The notes: generated by a model not told the origin, from the sequence alone. A DNA stretch of 64,000 nt from Denitratimonas yunnanensis (SeqCode) (GCA_026410415.1 JAPMLR010000009.1:30118-94117); one strand, 5' to 3'. Positions 30,085 through 39,679 are shown, counted from the stretch's first letter. Made by a program: numbers and translations.

Positions 30085-31881
30085 TCAGCGTGTGCCGAAA
30101 TCCAGCACCACCACCAGCGGGTCATGGTCGGAAGAGCGGTACGGATCGGGTGCATACCAACTCGCGTCGCGATGTTGGCGCTGGTAATCGAACGCTTCCG
30201 ATTCGTCGGAGTTGATGTGCCATTCCGCCGCCGCACGCAGATGCGGCAGCAGCCCTGCGGAGAGCAGCGCATGGTCGAGGCGGGCACTGTAGCCACGGAA
30301 ATTGTAGCTGTAGGGCTGCTTGACGCCGGCTTCGGCGAAGGCATCCCGCCACCCGGCCTCGTGGAGCGCTCGCAGCGGATCTTCCTGCGCATGGCTGTTG
30401 AGGTCGCCCAGGATCAGCGTGCCCTTGCCGGGCTCGCCGGTCGGCGCGGTCTTGAGCCAGGCATCCAATTCGCGTGCGGCCTGGGTGCGTGTCGCATTCC
30501 AGCAGGACTGCCCGTCACGCTGATCAAGGTCGGCACCGGCCGCCTCCGTGCAGCCCTTGGACTTGAAATGGTTGGCGACCACGTTGAACACCGCATCGCC
30601 GCCTGCCACGCGGAAGGCCTGAATCAGCGGCACGCGATGGCGCGAGGAAAACACGCCGTCAACCAGCACACGCGGCTCACCGAGCGGAGTGACGCGGTTC
30701 TCGCGATGAATCATCGCCACACGCATCACGTCCTCGCCCGGCCCTTTGCCGGCATCCACCAGCCGATAGCCTGCGTCCGGCCACTGCGTGTTCAGTGCGG
30801 CAACGAGTTGCGCAAGGCTGCTGCTGCGGCCGTAGCCGTCATTTTCCACTTCCATCAGCGCCGCGACATCGGGCTTCAACGCGACGATGGCCGCAACGAG
30901 CTTGTCGCGCTGACGGTTCATCTCGGTGACGTTGGCCGCGCCGCGCGCGGTGGGAAAACCACGCCCCTGGCCATCGCCGTTGAACCAGTTGAACAGGTTG
31001 AAGCTGGCGACGCGGATGCCTTCGGGCAGTTCCGGTACCGCTGGACGCGGCGCCTGCTCGATTCGTTCCAGCGGTTCGGTCAATTGCAAGCGCCAGCCCA
31101 TCATGTGCTGGAGGATGCCCTCGGCCCCGTGCACGACACTGCCTGCGCGAAGCGGCGTCTGGGCCGAAAGCGGCTCGGGCAGGAACCAGAGTGTGCCCGG
31201 GTACTCGCCATCGCGGTTGTCATCGAGCACCAGACGGCGGCGCTGGTTGTCCTGGTGCCGTGCATCGGCGGCCTGACCCGGAGGGTGGCGTTCCGTCGGG
31301 CTGAACTGGCGAGAGCCGAAACTGGTGGCCAACTCGCCGAAACGCAACAGTCCATCGTTGCCGGTGACGGTCAGAGGCACCTTGATGCGGAGCCACATGC
31401 CCTCGTAGGACTCCCAGTCCTCCACCGAAACCGGCGGGGCCTCGATGTCGGTCACCGGCGCCGCGCCGCGCCCGAGCACATTCACGGCCGCGGCCTTCAC
31501 CGCGGTCTGGCTGCCGCCGCCACGCTCGATTTCGGTCACTTCGCCGGATACGCGCACGCGATCCCCGCGACGTACCTTGGGCAGGCTGCCGCGCGGCCAG
31601 GTCACGAAGATGCCATCGGAGGTGGTGGGGTCACCATCGTCCTCACCGACCGCATCCTGCATGAAAAACCCGTCCATTCCGGCAACGAAATTGCCGGTTA
31701 CCACGCCCTGTATGTCGACGCTCTCGCCGAGGTACGGGCTGACCGTCTCGGCACCCTGAATCCTGCCGATGGGCAGCGCCGCCGGAGCGCTTTCGCCGTC
31801 GCCCAGTACCTCGGGCAGACCGCAACCGGTCACCGCCACGAAAAGCAGAGCCAGCCCGAGTGCACGCGTTGTGTTTCTCAT
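30085..31881 (-). CDS. Extracellular nuclease lipoprotein (ExeM/NucH-like endonuclease/exonuclease/phosphatase family)
   Basis: A surface or secreted nuclease, probably used to scavenge DNA or remodel biofilm DNA. The 598-residue product starts with a lipoprotein signal (lipobox VTGC at about residues 15-18). An OB-fold-like N-terminal region (SVDIQGVVTGNF, VRVSGEVTE) follows. The C-terminal EEP domain has VASFNLFNWF, ALMEVENDGYG, NVVANHFKSKGC, LILGDLNSH and SSDHDPLVV, the full metal and catalytic set. Two in-frame ATGs (31887, 31881) are possible; 31881 has better spacing to gggg. Confidence 0.87.
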   Translation of the reverse strand: MRNTTRALGLALLFVAVTGCGLPEVLGDGESAPAALPIGRIQGAETVSPYLGESVDIQGVVTGNFVAGMDGFFMQDAVGEDDGDPTTSDGIFVTWPRGSLPKVRRGDRVRVSGEVTEIERGGGSQTAVKAAAVNVLGRGAAPVTDIEAPPVSVEDWESYEGMWLRIKVPLTVTGNDGLLRFGELATSFGSRQFSPTERHPPGQAADARHQDNQRRRLVLDDNRDGEYPGTLWFLPEPLSAQTPLRAGSVVHGAEGILQHMMGWRLQLTEPLERIEQAPRPAVPELPEGIRVASFNLFNWFNGDGQGRGFPTARGAANVTEMNRQRDKLVAAIVALKPDVAALMEVENDGYGRSSSLAQLVAALNTQWPDAGYRLVDAGKGPGEDVMRVAMIHRENRVTPLGEPRVLVDGVFSSRHRVPLIQAFRVAGGDAVFNVVANHFKSKGCTEAAGADLDQRDGQSCWNATRTQAARELDAWLKTAPTGEPGKGTLILGDLNSHAQEDPLRALHEAGWRDAFAEAGVKQPYSYNFRGYSARLDHALLSAGLLPHLRAAAEWHINSDESEAFDYQRQHRDASWYAPDPYRSSDHDPLVVVLDFGTR

Positions 31882-31942
31882 TCCCATCCCCGGAAACGCA
31901 GACGCCGCCCGAAGGCGGCGCCACCATGCGGATGCGACAAGC

Positions 31943-32455
31943 TTACTTCAGGTTGTCGATCATCCATTTGACCGATGCCTCGACCTGTTCGTCGGTCAGT
32001 GCCGGATTGCCGCCGCGTGCCGGCATCAAGCCGGAGCTGCCGGTAAAACCGTCGATGGCATGGCGCACGAGCGTATCGACACCTTGCGCGAGGCGTGCAT
32101 CCCAATGCGCGTGGTCGAGCGTGGGGGAACCGCCGGCGCCGGTGTTGTGGCAGGCCGCGCAAAGCTTGGTGTAGATGATCGAGCCATCCAGGGTGCCGTC
32201 ATAGGCCACCTGCGAGGCGGCAGCTTGACGTGCTGCCTCGGCTGCCGCTGCCGCTGCGGCGGCACCGGAAGTGCCGGCATAAACGCCGCCGACGGGCTTG
32301 ATGCGCTCTTCGGTACGCGCCTGTGCGGTTGGATCGGCATCGCGCGGCTGCTTGGTGCCGACGTAGAAGCCTATCCCGACGAGAACAAGAACCACGAACG
32401 CCAGAAAGGCGATGATCAGCGAGAAGCGCTTCAGGAATTTCAGATCGTTACTCAC
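31943..32455 (-). CDS. Membrane-anchored monoheme cytochrome c (c5-like)
   Basis: An electron-transfer protein on the periplasmic face of the inner membrane. The 170-residue product has an N-terminal membrane anchor (about 10-32), an Ala-rich linker (AAAAAAAAEAARQAAA, about 65-80) and a class I heme domain. The heme site CAACH is at 99-103 and the probable distal ligand Met144 is in GLMPARGG. The start is GTG at 32455 with an AAAGG site upstream. Partner oxidase or reductase is not visible in the neighbourhood. Confidence 0.87.
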   Translation of the reverse strand: MSNDLKFLKRFSLIIAFLAFVVLVLVGIGFYVGTKQPRDADPTAQARTEERIKPVGGVYAGTSGAAAAAAAAEAARQAAASQVAYDGTLDGSIIYTKLCAACHNTGAGGSPTLDHAHWDARLAQGVDTLVRHAIDGFTGSSGLMPARGGNPALTDEQVEASVKWMIDNLK

Positions 32456-32556
32456 GCGACACCTTTGGCTGCGGCTGAAGGCAAGGCAGGAAAGCGGTGG
32501 ATTATAGCTGCCGCACGCCCCGGCACGAAAGCTGCGCAATGCGCCGGGAGGGCAAC

Positions 32557-33531
32557 TCAGGGCGAAATCGCATCCAGACAGGCCCGCGTGGCTCCATCCA
32601 GTTCGGCCACCAGCCTCAGCGCGCCGAGATTCTGCTCGAGCTGCGCGACCGACGAGCACCCCAGAATCGTCGTGGACACCTTGGGGTTGTGCAGACACCA
32701 GGCGATCGCCAATGTTGCCGCCGGCACACCACGCTCAGCTGCCAGCGCCACCAGTCTGGCGACGGCCGCCTCGCGCGCTTTCCGCTGATCGGAATACATC
32801 ATGCCCGGCCGCCAGCCGTGGTCCTGTCGCGCCAGGCGCGAACCTTCAGGCACGGCGCCTTCGGCGTACTTGCCCGAGAGCAATCCCGACGCCAGCGGCG
32901 ACCAGGTCATCAAGCCCAGACCCAATTCGTCGTACAGGCCGGCGTATTCCAGTTCCACCCGTTCGCGATGCAGCACGTTGTACTGCGCTTGCTCGGTGGC
33001 GGGCACCGCCATCCCGTGCGAGCGCGCGATTCGCGCCGCCGCACGGATCATTTCCGCCGGCCATTCCGACGTGCCCCAGTAGAGCACCTTGCCGGCACGC
33101 ACCAGTTGATCCATCGCCGCCACTGTCTCTTCGACCGGCGTGTCCGGATCCGGGCGATGGCAAAGAAACAGGTCCAGATACTCCACCCGCAAGCGGCGCA
33201 AGGCCGCGTCGCAGGCGTCGCGCAGGTGCTTGCGCGAGAGCCCGCGCTGGGTTGGTCGCGGATCGGCGACCGGCCCGAAGCAGGCCTTGCTGGTCACGCA
33301 GACGCTGTCGCGCGGGAGACGAAGATCGGCCAGCACATCGCCCAGCAACGCTTCGGCAGCACCGTGGGCATAGTTCTCGGCACTGTCGAACAGGTTGATG
33401 CCGGCGTCGTAGGCGCATGCGACCAGTTCGCGAACCTCGGTGCGCCCGAGCGTTCCACCGAACGTGACCCATGCCCCCAGAGACAGGGCCGATACCTGCA
33501 GGCCGCTATGGCCCAGTCGGCGGTATTCCAC
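32557..33531 (-). CDS. Aldo/keto reductase (Kv-beta/YghZ-like)
   Basis: NADPH-dependent reductase of aldehydes or ketones, substrate unknown. The 324-residue TIM barrel has the full catalytic tetrad: Asp49, Tyr54 (AENYAHG), Lys82 (TSK) and His125 (LFLCHRPD). GTSEW and TILGCSSVAQLEQN (NADP binding) are also present. The start is GTG at 33531 with an agga site upstream. Sequence resembles voltage-gated potassium-channel beta-subunit-type reductases such as YghZ more than the classical AKR1 family. Confidence 0.88.
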   Translation of the reverse strand: MEYRRLGHSGLQVSALSLGAWVTFGGTLGRTEVRELVACAYDAGINLFDSAENYAHGAAEALLGDVLADLRLPRDSVCVTSKACFGPVADPRPTQRGLSRKHLRDACDAALRRLRVEYLDLFLCHRPDPDTPVEETVAAMDQLVRAGKVLYWGTSEWPAEMIRAAARIARSHGMAVPATEQAQYNVLHRERVELEYAGLYDELGLGLMTWSPLASGLLSGKYAEGAVPEGSRLARQDHGWRPGMMYSDQRKAREAAVARLVALAAERGVPAATLAIAWCLHNPKVSTTILGCSSVAQLEQNLGALRLVAELDGATRACLDAISP

Positions 33532-33587
33532 GGCTCTTTTCCTCGCGTCGCGTCATGCCCGCGACAGGATAGCCGCGAAAAGGACGC

Positions 33588-34022
33588 TCAGCGCCCGCGC
33601 GCCAACGGCAAATCGGCCGATTGCCACGCGCCGATGCCACCATCGAGCCAATAGACCTTGGGGAACCCGGCCTTGACCAGGCGCCTGGCCGCCTGCGCCG
33701 ACACCATGCCGGTGCGGCAAACCAGCGCCACCGGCAGTTCGCGCGCCTTGGCGAGCTGTTTGTTCTCCGGGTCGAATTGGCTCATCACCACATTCTTCGA
33801 ACCGACGATGTGACCCTTCTCGAAGTCGTTCATCGGGCTGACATCCACCACCAGCGCGTTCTCGCGGTTGATGAGCTGGGTCAGCAGCGCAGGCGACAGC
33901 GCCTTGTAGCCGCGCGTGAAGCGCGAGAACTCATTGGCGACCAGCGCCAGCGTGACGGCGACGAAGGCCAGCGACAGGATCGGGTGGCTGGCGAAGAACT
34001 CGGGCAGGCGTTCGAGGAACAC
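33588..34022 (-). CDS. Membrane-anchored rhodanese-like protein
   Basis: A 144-residue protein with one membrane segment (about 14-31) and a single rhodanese domain. The active-site loop is CRTGMVSA with Cys102, and the domain ends in YWLDGGIGAWQ. It probably carries persulfide sulfur or takes part in redox signalling at the inner membrane. The GTG at 34022 has an aagga site with good spacing. A TTG at 34043 would overlap the speE stop and add seven residues. Close coupling to speE suggests co-transcription without implying shared function. Confidence 0.83.
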   Translation of the reverse strand: MFLERLPEFFASHPILSLAFVAVTLALVANEFSRFTRGYKALSPALLTQLINRENALVVDVSPMNDFEKGHIVGSKNVVMSQFDPENKQLAKARELPVALVCRTGMVSAQAARRLVKAGFPKVYWLDGGIGAWQSADLPLARGR

Positions 34023-34039
34023 GGCAGGCGTCCTTGTCG

Positions 34040-34891
34040 TCAATCACCCAGCTCGCGCATGAACTCGGGGGTGGCGAGCGCGGCGCGATGGACGTCGACA
34101 TTGTAGTAACGGGTGGGGAAGCTCTTGGACTGCGCGCCGCGCTCGCGGAAACCGGACAATTCGCCGCCCTTGCGCGCCAAGGTGCAGCTCCACCAGCCGG
34201 TGGGGTAGCACGGCTGCGGGAACGGCAGGGTGCGGCAGTACGCGAATCCGGCGGCGGCCATGTGATGGCGCATCGCCTTGATCAACGAGAGGTGGATCAG
34301 CGGGGATTCGGATTGCTGCACCAGAATGCCGCCTGGACGCAATGCGCGGGCGCAGGACGCGTAGAAGGCTTCGTTGAACAAGCCTTCGGCGGGCCCGACC
34401 GGATCCGTGGAATCCACGATGATCACGTCGATGCTCTCGGGCGCGGCGTTCTTCATGTACGCGATGCCGTCGTCGAACAACAGCTCGGCGCGCGGATCGG
34501 CGTTGGAATCGCACAGCTCGGGGAAGTGCTTTTCCGCCATGCGCGTGACCTGCTCGTCGATGTCGACCTGCACCGCGTGCTCGACTTCCTTGTGCTTGAG
34601 CACCTCACGCAAGGTGCCGCAATCGCCGCCGCCGATGATCACCACGCGCTTGGGATTGCTGTGGGTGAACAGCACCGGATGCGCCATCATCTCGTGATAG
34701 AGGAAGTTGTCGCGGCTGGTCAGCATGATCGCGCCATCGATCACCATCAGGTTGCCCCAGTCGGTGGTCTCCCAGATTTCGATCTTCTGGAACGGCGACT
34801 GCACTTCGTCCAGCTTGCCCTTGACCCGGAAACCGATGGCCGAACCGGAATGTTCGAAGTTTTCGTAGAACCAAGTGGCGTTGGTGGTCAT
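34040..34891 (-). CDS. speE: Spermidine synthase
   Basis: Transfers the aminopropyl group of decarboxylated SAM to putrescine. The 283 residues have the conserved GGGDCGTLREVLKH (87-100) for decarboxylated SAM. The catalytic DSTDPVGPAEGLF has Asp160, and QSESP follows. It is divergent from speA, the arginine decarboxylase that starts the polyamine route, so the 130-base spacer likely holds both promoters. The SAM decarboxylase and agmatine steps are not in the window. Confidence 0.95.
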   Translation of the reverse strand: MTTNATWFYENFEHSGSAIGFRVKGKLDEVQSPFQKIEIWETTDWGNLMVIDGAIMLTSRDNFLYHEMMAHPVLFTHSNPKRVVIIGGGDCGTLREVLKHKEVEHAVQVDIDEQVTRMAEKHFPELCDSNADPRAELLFDDGIAYMKNAAPESIDVIIVDSTDPVGPAEGLFNEAFYASCARALRPGGILVQQSESPLIHLSLIKAMRHHMAAAGFAYCRTLPFPQPCYPTGWWSCTLARKGGELSGFRERGAQSKSFPTRYYNVDVHRAALATPEFMRELGD

Positions 34892-35031
34892 TGCGGTTCC
34901 GTGGAAAGGGACGTGTCAGCCGACCGATTGTACAGGAACGCAGCCTCGTACCGAATGGCGACGCCCTGCCCTGCTAACATTTCCCGTTCGCCGGCAGCCC
35001 GCCGGCACGATTTTCCGGAGCAATGCCGCCG

Positions 35032-36921
35032 ATGATCGCGTGGACCACCGACGACGCCCGCCGCACCTACTCCATCGCCCACTGGGGCGAAGGCTATTTC
35101 GACATCGACGCACAGGGACGTGTCACCGTACGCCCGCGCGGCACCACGGGCCCAGAGATTCCGTTACCACAAGCGGTCGACGCAGCCTTGGCCGACGGCA
35201 TGAAATTGCCGCTGCTGCTGCGCTTCTCCGACATCCTCGGGCACCGACTGGGTCGCTTGCAGGCGGCGTTCGGCCAGGCCATGGCCGATCTGGACTATCG
35301 CGGCGGCTATACCGCGATCTACCCGATCAAGGTCAACCAGCACCGCGGCGTGGCCGGCGAGCTGGCTGCGCACACGGGTGAAGGGTTCGGGCTGGAGGCA
35401 GGCTCCAAGCCGGAGCTGATGGCGGTTCTGGCGCTCTCGCGCCCCGGCGGCACGATCGTTTGCAACGGGTACAAGGATCGCGAATACATCCGTCTGGCCC
35501 TGGTCGGACGAAAGCTGGGGCTCAATACCTTCATCGTGATCGAGAAGGCCTCCGAACTGGCGCTGGTGATCGAGGAAGCTGCCGCGCTGGGTGTACGTCC
35601 CGGATTGGGCGTGCGCATGCGTCTGGCGTCGCTGGGTGCCGGCAAATGGCAGAACTCCGGTGGCGACAAGGCCAAGTTCGGACTTTCGCCGCGCCAGTTG
35701 CTCGACCTGATCGCGCAGTTGCGCCAAGCCAATCTGCTCGACTGCCTGCAATTGCTGCATTTCCACATGGGCAGCCAGATCTCCAACGTGCGCGATCTCG
35801 CCAACGGCATGCGCGAAGCGGTGCGGTACTTCGTCGAAGTCTCCCGCGCCGGCTGCGCGATCCGCTACATGGACGTGGGCGGCGGTCTCGGCGTGGATTA
35901 CGAAGGGACGCGCTCGCGCAGTTTCTGCTCGATCAACTACGGCTTGCATCAATACGCCACCACCATTGTCCAGCCGCTGGCCGAAGCCTGCGCCGAGCAT
36001 GGCTTGCCGGCGCCGCGCGTGCTGACCGAGTCCGGTCGCGCCCTGACGGCGCACCACGCCGTGCTGGTCACCAATGTCTCGGAAGTGGAAACCGCGCCCC
36101 AAGGCGCGGTGCCGCCAGCGGAAGACGATGAGCCCAACGTGATCCGCCATTTGCGCGAAGTGCATGCGGCGCTGGGCGAACGTCCCGCGTTGGAGTTGTT
36201 CCAGGAAGCCCAGCATTACCAGTCCGAAGGATTGGATCTGTATGCGCTGGGACAGCTGGATTTGCGCCAACGCGCCCGCCTCGATGACCTGTTCTACGCC
36301 ATCGCCCATACGGTGCGCGCTCGTTTGAGCTACGACGAAAAAAGCCATCGCGCCGTCCTCGACGAGCTCGCCGAACGCCTGGTGGACAAGTATTTCGTCA
36401 ATTTCTCGGTGTTCGAATCGATTCCCGATGTCTGGGCCATCGATCAGATCTTCCCGATCCTGCCGATCGCGCGTCTGGATGAAGCGCCGACACGGCGCGG
36501 CGTGATTGCCGACCTGACCTGCGATTCGGACGGCCGCATCGATCAGTACGTCGACGATGGCGACCTGGATACCTCGATGGCACTGCATCCGCCCCGCCCG
36601 GGCGAGAGCTATCGCCTCGGTTTCTTCATGGTCGGCGCCTACCAGGACACCTTGGGCGATATCCACAACCTGTTCGGCGACACCGATGCGGTGAACCTTC
36701 GGATCGAGGGGGACAGCTATCGTCTGGAGCTTAATCGCCGCGGCGATACCTCCGACGTGATGCTCGACTACGTCGGCTACGACCTTGCCGCGCTGCGCTC
36801 GCGTTATGCCGCACTCGTGGACGCCGCCGGACTGTCTGCCGAAGCATCTGCCCATCTGGCGGAAACGCTCGAAGCCGGCCTCACCGGCTACACCTATCTG
36901 GCCGACGAATCCCAGGCCTGA
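35032..36921 (+). CDS. speA: Biosynthetic arginine decarboxylase
   Basis: A PLP enzyme converting arginine to agmatine, the entry to putrescine and spermidine. The ATG at 35032 gives 629 residues, and an ATG nine bases earlier is possible. 35032 has better spacing from ccggag and starts MIAWTTDDARRTYSI like family members. The PLP lysine K100 is in AIYPIKVNQH, the substrate-site HFHMGSQI is downstream and DVGGGLGVDYEG follows. Length and domain order match the SpeA type, not the inducible AdiA type. Confidence 0.95.
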   Translation: MIAWTTDDARRTYSIAHWGEGYFDIDAQGRVTVRPRGTTGPEIPLPQAVDAALADGMKLPLLLRFSDILGHRLGRLQAAFGQAMADLDYRGGYTAIYPIKVNQHRGVAGELAAHTGEGFGLEAGSKPELMAVLALSRPGGTIVCNGYKDREYIRLALVGRKLGLNTFIVIEKASELALVIEEAAALGVRPGLGVRMRLASLGAGKWQNSGGDKAKFGLSPRQLLDLIAQLRQANLLDCLQLLHFHMGSQISNVRDLANGMREAVRYFVEVSRAGCAIRYMDVGGGLGVDYEGTRSRSFCSINYGLHQYATTIVQPLAEACAEHGLPAPRVLTESGRALTAHHAVLVTNVSEVETAPQGAVPPAEDDEPNVIRHLREVHAALGERPALELFQEAQHYQSEGLDLYALGQLDLRQRARLDDLFYAIAHTVRARLSYDEKSHRAVLDELAERLVDKYFVNFSVFESIPDVWAIDQIFPILPIARLDEAPTRRGVIADLTCDSDGRIDQYVDDGDLDTSMALHPPRPGESYRLGFFMVGAYQDTLGDIHNLFGDTDAVNLRIEGDSYRLELNRRGDTSDVMLDYVGYDLAALRSRYAALVDAAGLSAEASAHLAETLEAGLTGYTYLADESQA

Positions 36922-36941
36922 ACCCGACAGGAGTCTTTCCC

Positions 36942-37814
36942 GTGTCCACCTCGCTCGTCTGTGGCTTCATTGGTCTCGGCGCCATGGGCGCGCCGATGGC
37001 CGGACATCTGGCTGCCCAAGGGCTGCTCTCGGTGGTCGGCAACCGCACTGTCGCCAAGGCCGTTGCATTGGCAGGCGAGTTGAACACGAAGGCTGCGCAA
37101 TCGCCGCGCGACTTCGCCGGCTGCAATGCCGTGTTCTTGTGTGTGTCCGCGGATGCCGACGTGATGGAAAACGTCAGCGCGCTGGCCGACGTGCTGACGC
37201 CCGGCAGCGTGGTCGTGGATCACTCGACGATCGCGCGCGATACCGCGTTGGCCGCGGCCGCCTTGCTCGCCGATCGCGGCATCGCCTTCATCGACGCGCC
37301 GGTATCTGGCGGTGTCGAGGGCGCGCGCAACGGGAAGCTGTCGATCATGTGCGGCGGCGACGCTGCCCTGCTGGAACAAGTGAGGCCAGCACTGGCCTGC
37401 TACGCCGCGCGCATCTCGCTGATGGGCGATATCGGTGCCGGACAGGCCACCAAGGCGGTGAATCAGGTAATGGTCGCCGGTATCAACGAAGCCGTCTGTG
37501 AGGCGCTGGCGCTCGGTGCCAAATTAGGGCTGGATGCGGAAACCTTGCTGCCCACGCTCGCCTCGGGCGCGGCCTCCAACTGGTTCCTCGACAAACGTGG
37601 CGCCACGATGTTGCGCGGCGAGTTCGTGCCCGGTTTCAAGTGCGCGCACATGCTCAAGGACCTCCATATCGTCAAAGCCACCGCGGAGGCTGCCGGTGTC
37701 GCGCACCCGGTGGCGCAACAGGCCTTGGCCGATTACGACGTGCTGGTGCGCGAAGGCCATGGCGAGGCCGATACCTCGGCGTTGATCGCGCTGAAGCTCG
37801 CGGGAACCCGCTGA
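36942..37814 (+). CDS. NAD(P)-dependent beta-hydroxyacid dehydrogenase (3-hydroxyisobutyrate dehydrogenase family)
   Basis: A 290-residue oxidoreductase of short beta-hydroxyacids or their semialdehydes. The Rossmann motif GFIGLGAMGAPMAGHL is at 8-23, the substrate-site signature DAPVSGGVEGA at 118-128 and the catalytic Lys171 in TKAVNQ. The exact substrate (hydroxyisobutyrate, tartronate semialdehyde, succinic semialdehyde and others) cannot be assigned. The GTG at 36942 has a caggag ribosome site 12 bases upstream. It begins 20 bases after speA and may be co-transcribed. Confidence 0.88.
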   Translation: MSTSLVCGFIGLGAMGAPMAGHLAAQGLLSVVGNRTVAKAVALAGELNTKAAQSPRDFAGCNAVFLCVSADADVMENVSALADVLTPGSVVVDHSTIARDTALAAAALLADRGIAFIDAPVSGGVEGARNGKLSIMCGGDAALLEQVRPALACYAARISLMGDIGAGQATKAVNQVMVAGINEAVCEALALGAKLGLDAETLLPTLASGAASNWFLDKRGATMLRGEFVPGFKCAHMLKDLHIVKATAEAAGVAHPVAQQALADYDVLVREGHGEADTSALIALKLAGTR

Positions 37815-37819
37815 TTACC

Positions 37820-37835
37820 TACCCCATTTGGGGTA
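37820..37835. promoter_or_regulatory. TACCCC-ATTT-GGGGTA palindrome overlapping a TATAAA element
   Basis: A 6-bp palindrome with a four-base centre lies five bases after one stop codon and overlaps TATAAA (37834-37839), a possible -10 for the following exported protein gene. It could be an operator or simply the hairpin end of the upstream gene. Confidence 0.4.
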
Positions 37836-37917
37836 TAAAGTGCAGGCAGGGGATGGCAGGGTGCGCTACCGGATGAGCGATGCCGACGCACCCGAGAACG
37901 AACGGACCACAGCGCCG

Positions 37918-39651
37918 ATGAAACGATTGCTTCCCCTTTGCCTGACCGCAGGATTGGCCGCATGGCCGACGGTCTCCGTTGCCGGTAGCCCCACCCTGGA
38001 TGATGTGACATTCGAGACTGTCGCGACAGGCGTGCCCGGCGTCGTCGGTGTTCGCCATGCCGGCGATGGAAGCGGCCGTTTGTTCCTGATCCTACGCACC
38101 GGGCAGATTCGCGTCGTTGATCCGAGCGGCGCCCTGCTGCCCACCCCGTTTCTGAACATCGGAACAGGCGGTACTGCGCCGCCATTGGGTTTCCACATTC
38201 CCTCCGCCACGGGCGGCGACGAGCGCGGCATGCTCGGCCTGGCGTTCCATCCCGAGTACGTCAGCAACGGCAAGTTCTACATCTACTATCTGGATCGCAA
38301 CAACACATCCAATACCAACGACAACAACAGCGTCGTGGCGGAGTACACCGTCTCGTCGTCCGACCCGAACGTGGCCGATGCCAACAGCGGCAGGGTGATC
38401 CTGCGTGTTTGGCAGCCTTTCAACAATCACAACGGCGGCGACATCCACTTCGGTGCCGACGGCTATCTCTACATTGGCCTGGGGGACGGCGGAAGCGGCA
38501 ACGACCCCTGCGAGTCCGGTCAGGCCCTCACGCCATCTGCAGTGAACGGTTGTACCGCCAACGCCACATTTACCGGATCAGCCCCCGCTGGCGTGCCGCG
38601 TGGCAACGGCGACTCGCGCGCACTGCTGGGCAAGATGCTGCGCATCGATGTGGACAGCACCCATACGCCGGCCGGCGCGGACTTGTGTGGTGCCGACCCG
38701 TCGCTGCGAACTTACGGCATTCCTTCCGACAATCCGTTTGCAGGCGATACTGGCAGCAACGCAGCCTCCTGCGACGAGATATACCATTACGGCCTGCGCA
38801 ACCCATGGCGCTTTGGTTTCGATCGAGAAACCCACGACCTCATCATCGGCGACGTGGGTCAGGGCACGTGGGAAGAGCTGGACATGATACCGGGCTCTGC
38901 CCGAGGACTGAATTTCGGCTGGAAGAATTGCGAGGGGTTCCACGAGCGTGGAAGCACCACCACGCTGTGCTCACTGGCCGGTCGTACCGACCCGATCGTT
39001 GCGTATCGCAATCCGACGGTCGGCTATTCGATCGCCGGCGGTTACCGCTATCGCGGCCCCTTCACCGCGCTCGACCATGTGATCTTTTCGGGCGACTACG
39101 GCGGGAAGATATTCGGCATTACCCATGATGGCAGCACGTGGAATATCGAGAAGACCTGGACCAGTGCAGGAAGCGTGGTCGGCTTTGGCGAGGGCGAGGA
39201 TGGTCACCTTTACGTCGCTGCACTGGGGGGCACGGTGAGGCGGATCAACTTGCCGGCCCAACCCGGCGATGTGCCGGAGTTGGCGTTGAACATCCACGTT
39301 GACTTGATCGATGCCAACGACAATGGCCTGGCTGACCCCGGTGATGTGATCGAGTTGAGTTACGACGTCAGCAACACCGGCAACGTCGCACTGACCTGGG
39401 TGAAAGTGGAGGACTCCCTCGGCAATGAACTGCCATGCGCACCGCTACTGCACGCGAGTGCCAGCGCCTCCTGCGGACAGGTCCAACGGGCCGTTGTCAT
39501 GGCCGACATGGATGCCAATGAACTGATCATTTCCGCGATCGCCACCGGCAAGCTTCCGCAGGGTTCCGCACTCGCCGTGCCGGCAACCGCTGAAGTGAGC
39601 ATTCCCACAAACGCCACTGGTCTGTTCTCGGACGGGTTTGAGTCGCCGTAG
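37918..39651 (+). CDS. Exported PQQ-type sugar (glucose/sorbosone) dehydrogenase-like protein with C-terminal repeat domain
   Basis: A 577-residue secreted protein. A signal peptide (about 1-22) leads into a glucose/sorbosone-dehydrogenase beta-propeller (about 30-445). Typical stretches include GLAFHPEY, NHNGGDIHFGADGYLYIGLGDGG, YHYGLRNPWRFGFD and GDVGQGTWEELD. A DUF11/DUF7507-like domain follows (about 450-560, DANDNGLADPGDVIELSYDVSNTGN). The chain ends LFSDGFESP, a motif shared with other exported proteins in this window. Enzymatic activity and cofactor are inferred from the fold only. The ATG at 37918 opens a good signal sequence; the earlier in-frame start lacks one. Confidence 0.85.
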   Translation: MKRLLPLCLTAGLAAWPTVSVAGSPTLDDVTFETVATGVPGVVGVRHAGDGSGRLFLILRTGQIRVVDPSGALLPTPFLNIGTGGTAPPLGFHIPSATGGDERGMLGLAFHPEYVSNGKFYIYYLDRNNTSNTNDNNSVVAEYTVSSSDPNVADANSGRVILRVWQPFNNHNGGDIHFGADGYLYIGLGDGGSGNDPCESGQALTPSAVNGCTANATFTGSAPAGVPRGNGDSRALLGKMLRIDVDSTHTPAGADLCGADPSLRTYGIPSDNPFAGDTGSNAASCDEIYHYGLRNPWRFGFDRETHDLIIGDVGQGTWEELDMIPGSARGLNFGWKNCEGFHERGSTTTLCSLAGRTDPIVAYRNPTVGYSIAGGYRYRGPFTALDHVIFSGDYGGKIFGITHDGSTWNIEKTWTSAGSVVGFGEGEDGHLYVAALGGTVRRINLPAQPGDVPELALNIHVDLIDANDNGLADPGDVIELSYDVSNTGNVALTWVKVEDSLGNELPCAPLLHASASASCGQVQRAVVMADMDANELIISAIATGKLPQGSALAVPATAEVSIPTNATGLFSDGFESP

Positions 39652-39679
39652 TAAAGGCATCGCGTGGCTTCTGCGTCCT

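Noticed and set aside
30042..30392. N-terminal extension of the OleB-like gene
   Set aside because: It runs through the 3' end of the nuclease gene; the ATG at 30041 gives the family length and a standard N-terminus.
32240..32280. GC-rich simple repeat in the cytochrome gene
   Set aside because: It encodes the Ala-rich linker between membrane anchor and heme domain and needs no other explanation.
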